Assembly (NCBI GenBank): GCA_032622095.1
Contig: CP136067.1
Span: forward strand, 80,566,705 to 80,630,704
Length of the DNA stretch: 64,000 nt
Reading direction: 5' to 3'
DNA from: Siphonodentalium dalli
Taxonomy: Eukaryota; Mollusca; Scaphopoda; Gadilida; Siphonodentaliidae
Position numbers and translations under genes: made by a program. Shown here one piece after another: positions 13,801 through 28,800 of this stretch. A model generated the notes under the pieces. That model did no database searches. It worked only from the letters and a program-made list of their open reading frames with translations, and had not been told where the DNA came from. Positions within the stretch are counted from its first letter, which is position 1. The number at the start of each line of letters is the position of its first letter.

Positions 13801-16800
13801 AGTCAACTTTGGAATTTTCAGGGCGACTTGAACTTCGCCCGACTGCAAAAATAAGGCGAAGAGGACGGCGCTAGGGCGAAGAAGTCGCCCACGTCGCCCT
13901 CTCGGCTGGTCCCTGCACCTTAAGATACATGCAGATACAGATAGATCTATACATGTTTGCTTATATCACAAACTGATTGAACAATGGTGACTTCACAAGT
14001 AATTAGAGCAGTGACACGTTGTTTTTACATCAGCTATTGTGCTGGAAAGGACTCTTTGTTTTTACAACAATTGTCCAACTAAACACTAATTCGCTAAAAG
14101 TACAGGACGGTGGTTTATTGTTAACATCACAGTTTTATTAAATCAAAGTATCACCATTAATGAGCCGTCGGGGAAAACCATAGCTCAGAGTTGAAATCTA
14201 CCGTCAACATTTTCAAAAACTGCGAATCACCGTAAAATGTATCGTTTCCGTGTTTCCTGGTTTATCTATACATATATTTATTTCTTATTATAGCATGTTT
14301 ATCTATTGCAATTTATGTTTATTTTGTAGTTTATTGAATTAAGTTTAAGTAATCAGTAATCAGCCGGTCCGAAGGGTGTTCGGTTTGGAGAGGTTTCACT
14401 GTATATGGATTATATGCAGTGAATCTTGTTGGTGGAATCATTACCAATCGTTTATCGGAGATTAATTGGTACCACATTAAAAAGTATTTAAATAAAAAAT
14501 ATTTACAATTGTACATAATACAGATGTTGTGCTTCTGAAATTTACATTGCCATAATCTGCCAGTTGGCAAAGTGTCTGGGTACTCATTCACTAGGTTGAG
14601 TCACTAAAATAAGCGCACAATATGTCTTTGAATGCTCTATATAATATCTCTATATCTGTATAAGTGGTCGATTCCCGCATCACAATGTGCAGTAATACTT
14701 TAATAAATTGGTCCACATAATTATCAAAATTATACAGGACTCTTAGGTGCCAATAATTGTGATGGCCTAATTATAGTGATGGGTGGGGATTCAGGCTGAA
14801 ATTAATACTAGTGATGGCAACTTCAATCTATGTGTCAATGCCGAATAATAGTGATCGTTGGGAATTTTCTGCAAAATTTATAATCGTTCTGGCACTATTA
14901 TTATGCACCTGAGAGTATGTTGTTCAGCATCTGACATTTCTATACACCTAGAGAGCATCAAAAATGATGTTGATTACAAATATAATGTTATTTATCATTA
15001 TAATGCACTTTTAACCCTTTACCCAACAAACCGGCCAAAACCGGCCAAATAAAGCTTCAACAGCCTAAAATATCTTCGGTCTGTCTCAATAGAACCATAC
15101 ACATATGGATATCATTGGAACCGGCTCCTTGACCACATTGTGATAGTTACAGTTATGCCCTGTGCCAATGCATTCTCTTATATATGCGAGTCGACCATAG
15201 GTCGCCTCGCATATATAAGAGAATGCATTGGCCTAAAAAAAAACTTTTTTTTAACACTTTTTACCATTTTTTTATTACATTCTTTAACAATTTTATAATT
15301 TTTAATGTGTTAAGCCAATGCATTCTCTTATATATGCGAGGCGACCTATGGTCGACTCGCATATATAAGAGAATGCATTGGCACAGGGCCCTTCTGTTGG
15401 GTAAAGGGTTAAAAGAGGAAACAACATGGAATAGAATCCTTTTTATAATATATCTTAGTCGACTAACCTGTAACTTGGGTACCAATAACTAATTGCATAG
15501 GTATTTCTTCTGGAAGATCTTTGAGTGATGTTAATTCTCCTAACTTTCGCTGTTGAAGAAGTCGAATCCTTGCTCTCCTCTGTTCAAGTGCTTCGCGCTC
15601 CTCTGTAAAGAATGCTGAAGAACATCGGCGTGGTTTTCCCATTAGTCTCCTAATTTTTACCCATTCAATTTTCCGTAAATTGCGTGTCTTCACCTGTGGG
15701 AAAGTTTCTTTGAGGCATATGCTGAAATCATTCTCTCCCAAAAACAATGGCCTGAAAAATGTAAGAATGTGAATTATATCAGAAAACCCACTAACAATCT
15801 CACTATGAGCAGTATGGGCCATCGCTTGGAATTATCGGTACTAAAGTGTACAGGGGGTAGGTCCCCCCTGTAGGGGTCCTGGTGACTCAGTCAGTAAAGT
15901 GCATTAGGTTATCAAAAGCAATTCAATGATGTCAAAGCTGGTTTGTTTCCAGATAACATAGATTTTTGATCCAAGCAAAGGGAGGGAAACCTGACTCATG
16001 TATCTGGATAAGTTTTTCAGTGCAGTGGCAGGGTTTATAATCTTTGCTGGGAATCAAATTTACGCACTTTTTAAGCACTTTTTGAGGACTGGGTAAAGAT
16101 TAAGAACTATTTTACTATAAATACATCACTGTACGTCAATTTACAGTATTAATGGTGAAATGAACTCCAGAACTCACGTCTATTTCCTTCTTGGATAGTG
16201 AACACTTTTCTTTATGCTTAGCCTTAGTTCCTTTCACAGCTCTTCACATGCTGGCACTTGACCATTTACACTGATGACGTTTTGCAGGTGGGAAATCCAG
16301 ATTGTTATTTATATTAAGTGATGTCAGCAATATTAAAATTGGCTGAACGACATCGTGGCTTCGAGTATTTGCTTGAGATTTGCAATAAGTTGACCCATGC
16401 AAACCATTTTATGTGGAATTTAATGTCTTTTCAAGGATAGCAGTTGATTTTAAGTACTTTAAAAGGAAGAAATCTATTTAAGCACTTTCAAAGGAGTGGG
16501 TAAAAATTTAAGCACTTTTCATTTGGAGTACAAACTCTGATGATTTTCAATTAAAAGTAACCCTTAGCATAGTATTTCATTTCCTCCATCAATGCAATTC
16601 ATTACAATCTGCGGTTCACAAAATGCATGGATTGTCCTTGTCTGGCCTAAATGGAGGAAAATTAATCTAAATAGAAGATGAAAACATTCCTGACAAGAGG
16701 TTGGGCAAAGTAATAAGATAAAATAATAGAGAATGAATAGTTTAGTTACCGTAAATTTCGGTTTATAAGTCGCATCTTTGTATAAGTCGCACTCCTATTT

Positions 16801-19800
16801 TTCACTTCAAAAACCTCCCTTTTGTCAGTTACCGGTGTATAAGACCTACTTTTGGTGGTCAAGTCGGCGGCGGATCGTCTGGTAAGAAGTATGCCTTTCA
16901 AATTTGTTATATTAAAGATTTTTTGGCAAAATCTTTAGAAGTTTTGCTTAGTTTTCATCCTATGATTGGAGGGTGCAAGTGTTTGTTCATAAACAACAAA
17001 CATGAGGGCAAAATATAAGTGAATACGACGCTAAATGGGCGTTCGATTTGGGGGCTCATTTCTTTTGGAAAAGTAGAGTTATTCCTCTTGTTCAACTAAG
17101 TATGTTATTTGAGTTCATATACATCATTATATGGGAAAGTAGAGTTATTCCTCTAGTTGTACATTGACATGTTTTTAATTTTATAACTTCATTAGCAGCA
17201 TGATAATTTCCTCTGCTCATAAAAAAGGCTGATTACCATTTACTTAATGAACTGTATTAGCGTGTCACACTGCACACCGTCGCAGAGATAAAAGACCCCG
17301 ACATTGCTGACGTCATCAACACGTGCCACACTGTTATTGAATTACGTGTCATGCCTCCTGACTATTCACCAGCTCACGATCTTGCATAACAATACAGTGT
17401 TGATTGTTTGATAGACTCATCATTCGCGGTCAAAGTTTGTCAAAACAAAAGCAATCATATTTACTTTCAATGGACCTATTTGTTAATGACATCCAGACAG
17501 ACGCCAATTAATTATATATCACACGATGTTAAATGACACTAAGTCGCAAAACAAAAGTAGCCTACTTGGCCTGCGGACGCAATGTGTATGTTTCTTTTGC
17601 GGGTAAAATCATAAGACGAGTCCATTGTGTACATTCGGTTTCGATTATATTCGATTAAGTCAGTCCACATGTTTTTTTATTCGAAATTTGTACTTTCGAT
17701 TTCGCACATATCCAGTTATATCACAGTGACACTTTCTTTCCGTTTTTTTGGGGGAATAATAGAGAAGAGTTTGATACCTGTGTTGAACATTTTAATTTAA
17801 TGGATATTATCCTTCTTTATGAAGAGTTTTATGGCTTAATCTCCGCCGATATTTGTTGCAAATATATCTTTGTCATCGCGACACATTTGAGCCAAGATTT
17901 CACCCCCATTTTGAGTTACCGGTGTATAAGACGCACCTATGTTCTGAGCTAAAATTCAGGTAAAAAAGGTGCGACTTATCCACCGAAATTTACGGTACTT
18001 AATAGATTCAACAATCTTATATTTTATTTGGAATGTTGTGGGTGACCCAATAATTAGAGGGGCCATGTAGTTAAATCAACATTTAATATATAATAGCTGC
18101 ACAATATCAAAACTTTCGGGTTTAACTTGTAGCCAGAAGTATATTTTGGATCATCATTGAGGAAGGCCTGTGGCCGAAAGCTTTGATATCGAGCAGCTAT
18201 TATATATTAAATGTTATATTTTTATGTTAAGCCACCAGCAAACAAGAGCATTGCTAGGGCGTGGCAAAATATGCCTGTGGTAATTTCAACAAAGGGCCAT
18301 AACTCTGGTGAAAATTGGCGTGCAGAACCCATATTCAAACTTGACCTATATTTTGGGCTAGTAAACGTACATACCAAATTTCAATGCATTCATTTCAGAC
18401 TTACTAAAGTCCAGAAACAAAATTGAGGGTAAATTCCAACAAAAAGGGCCATAACTCTGGTGAAAATTAGCAGACAGAACCCGAATTTGAATTGACCTGT
18501 ATTTTGTGCTAGTAAACCCACGTACCAAATTTCATACCATACCATACTATCATCACCAAATTCACCTTCTGGGAACATAATTCAGTTTAGGCCTCAACTG
18601 CTATGGGAGACCTAGGATCAGATTGAAGTTCCCCAGTTGAAGCTGGTGATTTCACCCATTGGTCACAATCGATTATGCATTTTAGCGATATAGAAATTGA
18701 ACAGAAGTAACTAAAACAATGTTATATTGAGACTATAGATACTTCCCAGAAGATGAGGCCTAAGCAGAATGAGGTCCATAGAGGGTGAATTTGGTGATGG
18801 TAGCCTGCTGTGTGGGATAGCGTCACTAAATTCACCCTCTGGGGGACCTCATTCTGTAGATGACAGACTCACTATTGCAAGGTGTGGTCCCAATGGAACT
18901 CCCCACATGGACAACAATGACTGGTCCGGTTCTGTCAAACAGTAGAATACTGGATCATGCTATGAATCTCTACTCGGACTACACCAAGAGAGATAAAATT
19001 CCACTAGTTCAAAACAAGGGAACTTTTTGATGTTTGGACTGGGAACCTTATAACATTTAAATCTTAATGCAGGGAATATACTTCTTAGTTAATACATGTA
19101 CTTCTTTCTTAATAATGTATTCACAGTATGTGAAGGTTCCAGCTCGAGATTGCATCATTACAGTGACTTTGTGAACACGTTTTTGCTCTGCCTTGCTGCA
19201 ATCACTAAATTTACCCAGGTAGTCAATTTAAATTTATTGCGAAATTAGTTCACAAAAAGCACTTAAATCATGTAATCTCAAGCTTGGACCTTTACCTTTT
19301 GTCAGATGTATTATTAAGGAACATAAATTCAACAAAGAAATATATTACCTATGTCATTTTTCTATGCTATAAAGTTCCCAATCAGAACTTCAAAACGTTC
19401 CCAGGCTTCGAGGTTGTGGAGTATTATCTCTACGGGTGTATCCAGAGTAGAGATGCATGCCATCATCAACAAGAATACTTACATGTCAATGTTGGAGTAG
19501 AAGTACTCGTAGCAGACCCATCTGTGAGCTTTTGGCAACTTGAGTAAATTACGTAGCCGCATTCCAATATTCTGGGCAATCCTCTTCTCAGAGAGACTGA
19601 GATTAGTTTTTGGATGTGGAGGCTGGAAAATGGTTTAAATATGGAGAGTTTAATATTGAAAAGTCCTCCAATAAAATGAAGAGGTATGTATCAGTATCAG
19701 TGATGCTCTGTTTTGTGTGGTTTAGGGCCCTGCAAATCGATTCGAATCGATGTAATTCGAAATCATTTGTCTGATTCGATTTGATTCAAAATGGGCTACC

Positions 19801-22800
19801 ATGATTCGGAATTCGACGAATCTTTGTTGACAGGTGCATTTCCATGCTTTCTACAGACCACAATGCTCTTACCAGCAAAGAAAATTCACTATAATAATGT
19901 AGTAAACGACTTAAACATAAGCACGTACCGTTATGTCCGATGGCAGGACATGTAATGTTATCGCCAAATAATTTAATCATAAGCTGTCAATCCACAGAAT
20001 ACTATAAAACCATTGGTTATCATACATTTAGTCATCAAAAGTTATTTCACGATATCCTAAATTTCTTGATTACTTCTGCTATTGAAATGACAGCACTCAT
20101 AGCAGCATTGTGCCATATGACCACGCCTATATGCCGCATACCTAAAATGTACATGGAAACTATTTGATACTTTTTGCGATATAAACGGGGATTCCGATGC
20201 TGCATAAAAATTTCTTCAGGTAGTATTCCTCTGCCATTACATTTACTGCCAATTACCCATCAGTATTCAGGTGCATAAGTACCTAGAAAAATCAACAAGA
20301 CTCGATCGAGCTAACATTTGCAAAGAAATGTAGTTTCAGAAACTAACAACTCGTGTCACAGTACATGCGAAATATTTCTGGAACACCTGCTGCGACAGTG
20401 GAGCGATCAGTTGATCAATGCATGTACACAGTTCACCAGTCTGAGTAAACTCATACCTAAATATTCATTACAACATTGAATATTAGGTCTGACGGATAAC
20501 ATCGCTATCTCATTTCCAAGTCCTCGGGATTCCGTAATCTGATTGATTGCGTAAATTATTTTCCGTCCAATGAAACCGCATGGGTTAATAAACAAGTGTT
20601 AGTGGGCGGAGACTCCCATAATGTCACCTCTAAATATAGTAACAGAGTCGGTATTTCTCCGATCGAAAGCGATGCTTGCAAATACAACAGAGACAGAAAA
20701 AATGGCTTCGATACGATTCGGATTAATTTGAAGGATGTGCTAGACCTGATAGATAGGCCTGCGCATGGTACCAACTTGGCCTCCCATAAATATAAATAGA
20801 ACTCACTCATGTCCGTGTATTTGATTTACTTTATTGTAACATGGTTTGCAAACCAAATTATTTGTCGTAAAAAAGTCATCTGAAAGTTAAACACCGAGGA
20901 AATGACTTAATTTTATGCTTTTAAATAGTTCTAAAGCATCATTTTTGATGACGACCTTATTTTTTGCTCTCGGATGCAGCTTTCCGGTTGATGCAGCGAG
21001 TTCATCTCCCGAAAAAGAATAGTCGCACACACGACAAATATTATCTTCTGTAAGTTTATGTCGCGACACGGGCCATTGTAATTGCGAAGCACAACAAATA
21101 ACACGTGGGGACACCTGTCAATCATCCATGTATTTTTTTAAATCCGTGACGTCATTTTGGGGAAGCTCTTCGCTGAATAGAAATGGTTTTGGCGACATTA
21201 GCTCCAGACTCTAGATTTCAAATATAGAGTCGACGTTCACCCAGACTGACAGTTCACTAGCCCATCAAAAGAGACGAATTCATGATACCACTTGATCACT
21301 GATAATTCGATGTCTGATTGACAGCATTCATATCAATTTCAACTTTGGTGTGTGTCTTTTCGATGGCAATAATCTCAAAGTTTTACACTTCTTTTATACT
21401 TATACCTTCTGATTATGGTCGTTCTCTTGTGAAATGGCGGATTAAATTATAAGAAATAACTCTTGTTTCGATTAAGGTTATGAGTTATAACCGAAAAGTT
21501 TGAAGTAAATTTACTATGACTGCGCTAGTGCGTTATAGCATTTACTTCAAACTTTTCGGTTATAACTGGATAACAATAAAAACAAGAGTTATTTCTTAAC
21601 TATTCTATAACTAATTTGACCCAATCTGTAAGAATGACATAAGTGAACAACAAAATTGCCATACAAGGCTGTGTGCTACTGTTATTCCAGGAATCATGGG
21701 AATTCCATAACACACTGTCCTGAGTATTTTTGTAAACATTGTCAAGTAAGTCTGTCAGTTCAAGTGACAGACAACACAATCATTGCAAGTGTAAATTAGC
21801 AATAAATACTGCGAAATTCAATGAAATGAAACAGGCATCACGCGGTACGCTTGTCCGAATTTACGTTGACATTGATTCTCTCATGCATGTATGCTCTTTA
21901 TATCTGTACTCAACGATTGCTTAGGCAGAAAATGCATAGAGGTTTGTAGATAAGCGCATAATCTGCACATATTGTACTACATCGACAATCGACATCGACA
22001 ATCACCAGACGATTTTCGCCAGGCAATTTTAGGTGTTTCTTCGAGGTTATATGTATTTGAACTCGACTGGCTCCATAACAATGATTCAATTCGAGATTTG
22101 ATTTGAAATTCGCAGGACTTGGAAATTTTGGTCTGGTTCACGAGGGTTGGGGATTTGGGAGCAATTGGAAATTCCAACATTGGACACCTCCCTATTGCCC
22201 AATGGTGACCCTCTAGCCACATCTCTGAATGTCAGTTATAAATGATAAACACTCACCATATAAGCTGAGGATGCATGGCTGGTAGATGCTTGTGGTTGTG
22301 GCTGTGATGGTGTGTGAGTAGTAGTATGCGTGTGAGACTGTCGTTTCTTTGGAGTCTTGATTGGTGAATAATCTGTTTCTTCATCATCATTGAAAAATCT
22401 TTGATTTTTCTTCCTAATTCGAACAGGCTGAAAATAATCCACAAAAGCATCTTTGAAGTTGATATCAATTTGGAATTAAGCCTAAAACTACAACTAAGAC
22501 GTGCTCAGAGCTATGGAAAGATCATCTTGGTTGCCAATAGTGTTCAAACGATTAATCGACAAATAATCGTCGACGTTGGTTTGTCGGAAAATCGACTCTA
22601 ACTTCCAGTCGACTAGTCGGAATACAGTATATAATCTCATCAGCTGGCCTTGACAATGCATGGTTTCACTAAATGTGGGTCAGAAAAGCAGCAAAGATAG
22701 CTAGTCTATGTTCAAGAAGCTTTCCAAAGTGTTCGTCGATACTAACTGAGTCTAACTCTCCGCTTGCTACGTACGCCTTACGGAAGTTATGGCAACTTAC

Positions 22801-25800
22801 AAAGTAGGCCTATGTACGCATCATCGTACATATATAATCATTATAATGTGTGTCACACAGTGTGTGTGTTTTCTTTTGTTTTTGTTTTTATTTTGAGCTG
22901 ACTCTTGAGACTGAGTATCGTTTATTTTCTATACCCTGGCAGGGAAGTATTTATTTGATTTCATGATTAAACAGAAAATCCCTCAATTATTTCCTCAATT
23001 ATTTATTCTCATTATCATCGTAGATTCGTAGGGAACTTATTTGCGATCGGTGGGTTTCTAGAGCACCGGTTCATTTGCAACAAAACCACATGATGTGTCA
23101 CGTGATTCAATTCTCCGATCACAGTAGAGTGTAAATATTGTGATGATGGCACGGAATTTGTAATTTTCTTTCACATGTGTTTCATTAGTATAAGGTTGGT
23201 GATGTATTTGGCCGACTAGTCGACGCCGACTTGACTTTTGGGGTTCGACTAGTCGACTCCAGATTCCCAGAGTCGTTTGAACACTAGTTGCCAACTATCA
23301 TTCAATAATATGTAAAAAGTGATAATAATTCAATAATATGTAAAAAGTGATAGTCAGGTGATAGTTGCCCAAGTTAAAAAGGGTCTTTTAAAAATGTTCA
23401 GGTGGATAAGGCTATTGAGGCTATCAGCGGCTGATGACGCTATTGAGGCAATCAGTCATTGGATGAGGCTATTGAAGCAATCAGTTAGTGGATGAGTCTG
23501 TTGAGGCAATCAGTCATTGGATGAGGCTATTGAGGCAATCAGTCATTGGATGAGGCTATTGAAGCAATCAGTCAGTGGATGAGTCTGTTGAGGCAATCAG
23601 TTGGTGGAAGAGGGTATTGAAGCAATCAGTCAGTGGATGAGTCTGTTGAGGCAATCAGTCAGTGGATGAGGCTATTGAGGCAATCAGTCAGTAAATGAGG
23701 CTATTGAGGCAATCAGTCGGTGGATGAGGCTATTGAAGCAACCAGTCAGTGGATGAGCTTTTGAGTCAATCAGTCAGTAAATGAGGCTATTGAGGCAATC
23801 GGTCAGTAAATGAGGCTATTGAGGCAATAAGTTGGTGGATGATACTATTGAGGCAATCAGTTGGCAAATGATATTATTGAGGCAATCAGTTGGCAAATGA
23901 TACTATTGAGGCAACCGGTCAGTGGATGAGGCTATTGAGGCAATCAGTCAGTGGATGATACTATTGAGGCAATCAGTCAGTGGATGATACTACTGAGGAA
24001 ATCAGTCAGTAAATGAGGCTATTGATTCAATCAGGCCTCTCACTAGTTGCCTCCCAACAATAAGCAAAATGCAATCATGATAGACCATTTCACAGCACAG
24101 GCAACGACTAAAACATATTTACAGTAAATAAAGGTTTGTAACAAGACCTCATATTGATATCTTACATTGGTCGAGAGCTGCTTGGTGGTATTATAAATCC
24201 GCATTTGAATGCATGGAATTAATTATTCCGATAAACAGAAATAATGCACAAATAAAATGGCTCCCCGGAAGAACAGCAATTATTTTAAATCAAATATTAC
24301 CGGAAAACTTCAGTTGGATCAGTGGCCAGAATGTCATTTATAATCATTATTACAAGGTTTCAGCTACAGGGGCAGTGGATCCATTTCCCCTCACCCAAAT
24401 TTCCCCTCCGACAAATTCCCCTACCCGATCCACAGATTAATGCTTCCATCACCTGTGTATCTGCTACTAATAAAACCACAGGGAGTGATAAGCAAAGATA
24501 ATATTATTGGCCCTTTAACACCAGTGAACATTTTGCAGGAAAAGAATGTTTTTCAGTTCTACATACATTGACCATTATTGAGATATTCCAAAAGATATCG
24601 AAGCGGGCATCGGTAAATACCACGTGGTTGATTCTGCCTAGTTATATCGTAATTAAGTTCTCAAATAACTGTTCTGACATATTCTGATTCAGGAATATTT
24701 CATGGAATTGGCAATGGCATACCATGTTATCATGAATGTAGTGACGTTGGACATAGCAATAAATTATGAATTTTAACAATTTCCTCTACCGTTGTTGGAG
24801 GCAGTACGAAAATTGTCAGTACACTTATTTTACCCCCCAATTTTTACTTTGCCTTTGTCGCAAAGTTTCTGGTACCTATACTGGTACAATATCAATGTTT
24901 ATATTCGGTGCCAAATGACAACACCCTTACATTACTTAACCCTTCAAATTGTTAAATATAAAACACAATTACAATTCAGTTACATTTCTACTTATATTTC
25001 CATAGACATTCAGAACTTCCAAGGCTTACATTATCAACTAAATACTTCGCAGTTTGTTGATGGACTGAGATTTCTCCCAGTGTCTATAGGGGTACCATTC
25101 CCCTAAACACTAGCGGAAACCCTGGTTATTAGCTACATGTAAGTGGATTCTCGCAAGTTTCCTAGTAGAATCTAGACAATGAATGTACAACATATGACTT
25201 GAAACACCATGTTCGGCTAACTTAGGAATTAAAAAAAAAATTCAAATTCTAAAAATAATTGATTATTTGAGCAAAATGGACATTTTAAATATACAATATC
25301 GTTATATTGAAAGAAAATACTATAATTTTTTCAGGATCTCAATCTTTTAAAGGGATGAAAAAGATTGCAATCCCATGACCATACTGTACATAATATATAC
25401 TTACATATCCTCTCCTGGACTGAGGGCTATCTGGAAATAATCAGAAAATGCAGAAATGAAACTGTGATTCACTGATGACTAAATCTAGGCCTGATCACGA
25501 TTTTTTCATGTTGATGTTGTCAACGGGCACCCTTCTATTAAACCTTGCATGATTACATATTACTGTAAAAAGGTCCCTGAAATCTTATCGGTAATCCAGC
25601 TCGGGATCCGCAATGGCACATCGTAGAGGCCTGCGAAGCTTCGACTATTCGTTTCGAAATCACCCCGAAGCTTCGATTCCATATCGTTGTATTCAAAATT
25701 TTGAATACTGGAATTTTGAATACTGGGGTTTGGTTTTCAAACGAAATATGTGCGACAGATTGTTTTGCGATAACCAACACCGATGGATCTCGCACAAATT

Positions 25801-28800
25801 TGAAGTCTAAAATGTACATAGTGAATGTCGTACCACATCAGGGGCACCTCTCATCCTCAACTTAACACCACCATAATCAGAAAGAATATTAAAATGTAGT
25901 CATATTTTGTTCATATAGTGACTTACACCAATCATAACTAGAGGTGTGACTGTCCCAATGGGACTACGGATACCCCCCTGTTTTTAAAATACTAAGATGT
26001 TTCACATGTCAGTAAACATTTAGTTAAATAATAAAATAACAGTTCCCATTGCAGGTGTAAAACCATAACCCTAATCTTATACCTATTGACAGAAAAATGT
26101 AGGAATAAAAGCTTGGACAAAATTATGTATGTTGCGAAAAACTTTCTAAGTCGAAAAAGGGGAATAACTCCACACAAAAAATGTCGGACAGACGTCATAA
26201 TCGCAGGTGCACAGGTTCCCATGGTACTAAATATCAGTGCCAAGATTAAAAAACATTGACCGAAAAATGTAGGAATAAAAGCTCGGACAAAATTATGCAT
26301 GTTGCAAAAAAAAATTCTAAGTCGAAAAAGGGGGATAACTCCACCAAAAAATGTCGGACAGACGTCATAATCGCAGGTGCACAAGTTCCCATGGTACTAA
26401 ATATCTGTGCCACGTTTTAAACAAATTGACCGAAAAATGTAGGAATAAAAGCTCGGACAAAAGTATACATGTTGCGAAAAATTTCTAAGTCGAAAAAGGG
26501 GGGATAACTCCACCAAAAAAAGTCGGACAAACGTCATAATCGCAGGTGCACAGGTTCCCATGGTGGTTGATGTCTGTGCCAAGTTTCACGGAAATTGATC
26601 AAAAAACGACTGAGAAAAACTCCGGACAAATTTGTGTCCACGGACGGACAACGGACGACGGACGGACGGACGGACGACGGACGGACGGACGGACAAGCTG
26701 ACTCCAGTATACCCCCCCTAACTTCGTTGCGGGGGGTATAAATATGGCGTAGATAGCATGCTATCGTCAAGAGCTGCACAGTGTTATGTAAACAAAAGCC
26801 AATGTTACATAATTTGACGTTTTGTTATATAACACAGCATAGAACTTGAAGATAACATGCTATTTTCGCGATATTTATGATTGGTATAGGGCACTATACA
26901 TGTAGGCATAAAATCTGACCATATTTTAACATTGTGTCTGCTTACGGAATCAACTAATTATCATATTTTTACAGCATTACCCATCGTGAACGCTACCCAT
27001 TCCTTTAAAATAAAAACTGAGAGAGCCTAGTTTGTCGGTCGGTGGTCGATGTTAAATTTGTAATGTTCATATGTATTATCTTTTACAGTTGAAGAGTTAC
27101 AGTAATGCCCTAAATAATCGACTCCTTAACCACAGCAGAATTATGGGTAACTTTTCAGGATGTAGTCGGAAATATGGCTTGTTGCCATTCATGGGAAAGC
27201 ACTCGCCGAGAGCTTTCCGATGAATGGCAACAAGCCATATTTCTGACTAAATCCTCAAAAATTACCCATAATTCTGCTGTGGCTAAGGAGTCGATTATTT
27301 AGGGAATTACTGTGGTAGAAACCCATGCGGCAACTATACTCAGGTATTGAATACCTTATCGTCTTACTACTACAACTGACGTGTTTTGAACGCAAGTCTA
27401 TGGTACTTATCTGCCTCAAACCTTGTCAAATCACGTGTGTCTTGCTGGTGACAAACCCCACTGGTGATTGTCATTATTGATTGATTATATCGCTAATTCG
27501 GGAATAAAATCAGTTTTAAAAGACACATAAGTTCCTCAGAATTTAACTTTGTACATGAACAATAATGACACAAGTAAATATGGTTTTGTATTTACCAGTT
27601 TCTCGTTTCTTTTGTGGGAAATTTCGACGTAAATATTGATGGTATCAACATCTGGATTTCGGGGTTGCGAGATTTGATACATCGATTTGAATCAAAAAAA
27701 TTTGAATATTCGATTCGAGATTCGATTCGAACCAAAATCTAAGATTCGCAGGCCCCTAGCACATCGGTAATTAATCATCAACATAGATACCGATCATACC
27801 ATTATGCTTAGAAAAATTAATCATCACCTATTGCTGATCACCAAGCAGTACCTATAAATGACGAAATACAAGCTGAAGTTTTCACGATTGCCACACTGTT
27901 TTTTTAGTTTTACGCCCACTATGTCATCAAAACTCAAATAAAATCATGCCATGTTGCATTTATATTATGTTCTATTTCTTATTATACACCACAAAACATG
28001 TATGCTTTAAGTAGATACAATAACTTCACACACTTTCCAGGACAACATTTTATTACAAAACACTGAGATTAGTACCCGGAGGACAAAGACCTGAACTGCT
28101 GAGCCGATTGAACCCAAACTTGCTGTGTAAGGGTAAAAAGCCACAGGCAGTGCACTCGGACCATTCGTGACCACGTGCAACCACTCCTTCACCCTTGAAG
28201 GCCTTCAACTGCCACCGTAATGGGGACTGATGGGTTAATCGCGTGATAATTAATGAGCATTATCGCACCATGCGTAAAGTGTCTACAGACAGACAGACAG
28301 ATGGACGGACGGACGGACTAACGACGAGTGGTCAATCCGGACAACGACACTATGTTTACCATACTATGGTATGGGTAAACATAAAAACAAAAATTAATGG
28401 ATCGACCAAAGCCATGAGACCAATCCCGCCAGTGGCGGGCTAATCTGCTATTATCTCTTATATATTTATAAGACCTCTGTTTGTTTGTCTGTCTGTCTGT
28501 CTGTATGTCTGTATGTCATTGATACAAATCTACGATTCACGACCGATCGGGACGAAACTTGGTACGTGTGTGTAGTTTGACCAGGCGGTCGTCCTTGTCG
28601 TATTAGCGAGCCCGTGCGACGCCCGTGCAGCGCATGCGCAGACGAGATCTCGGAAACGGGTGGAGCTATCGACTTGAAATTTGCTATGTGAATGTATCTT
28701 GCCCAGGATACAAATTTTATCGGGTCGCCGAGCCCGTGCGACGCCAGACGAGATCTCGGAAACGGGTGGAGCTATCGACTTGAAATTTGGTATGTGAATG

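Larger units (their letters stand above)
25624..27758. mobile_element. hAT-like element in LIN9 intron 1
   Basis: The left end TAGAGGCCTGCGAA and right end TTCGCAGGCCCCTA are inverted with one mismatch. The 8-bp direct repeat GCACATCG is perfect at 25616-25623 and 27759-27766. The 2135-bp interior is filled by a later repeat array (25937-26745) and a long palindrome (27099-27312). No transposase was recognised. Confidence 0.85.

Noticed and set aside
15184-15492. ORFs of 74-102 codons on both strands over the TTAA element
   Set aside because: They are translations of the palindromic hairpins, hence similar peptides on both strands; no gene signal.
23401-24035. CRISPR-like regular array
   Set aside because: Units are contiguous 29-bp minisatellite repeats without distinct spacers, in an animal intron.
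25992-26779. 130-codon and related minus-strand ORFs
   Set aside because: Shadows of three ~170-bp tandem units and a GGAC microsatellite.
19726-27758. Single 8-kb element pairing the left end at 19723 with the right end at 27758
   Set aside because: The right end at 27758 pairs with 25624 through a perfect GCACATCG duplication. The 8-kb span would also contain LIN9 exons.
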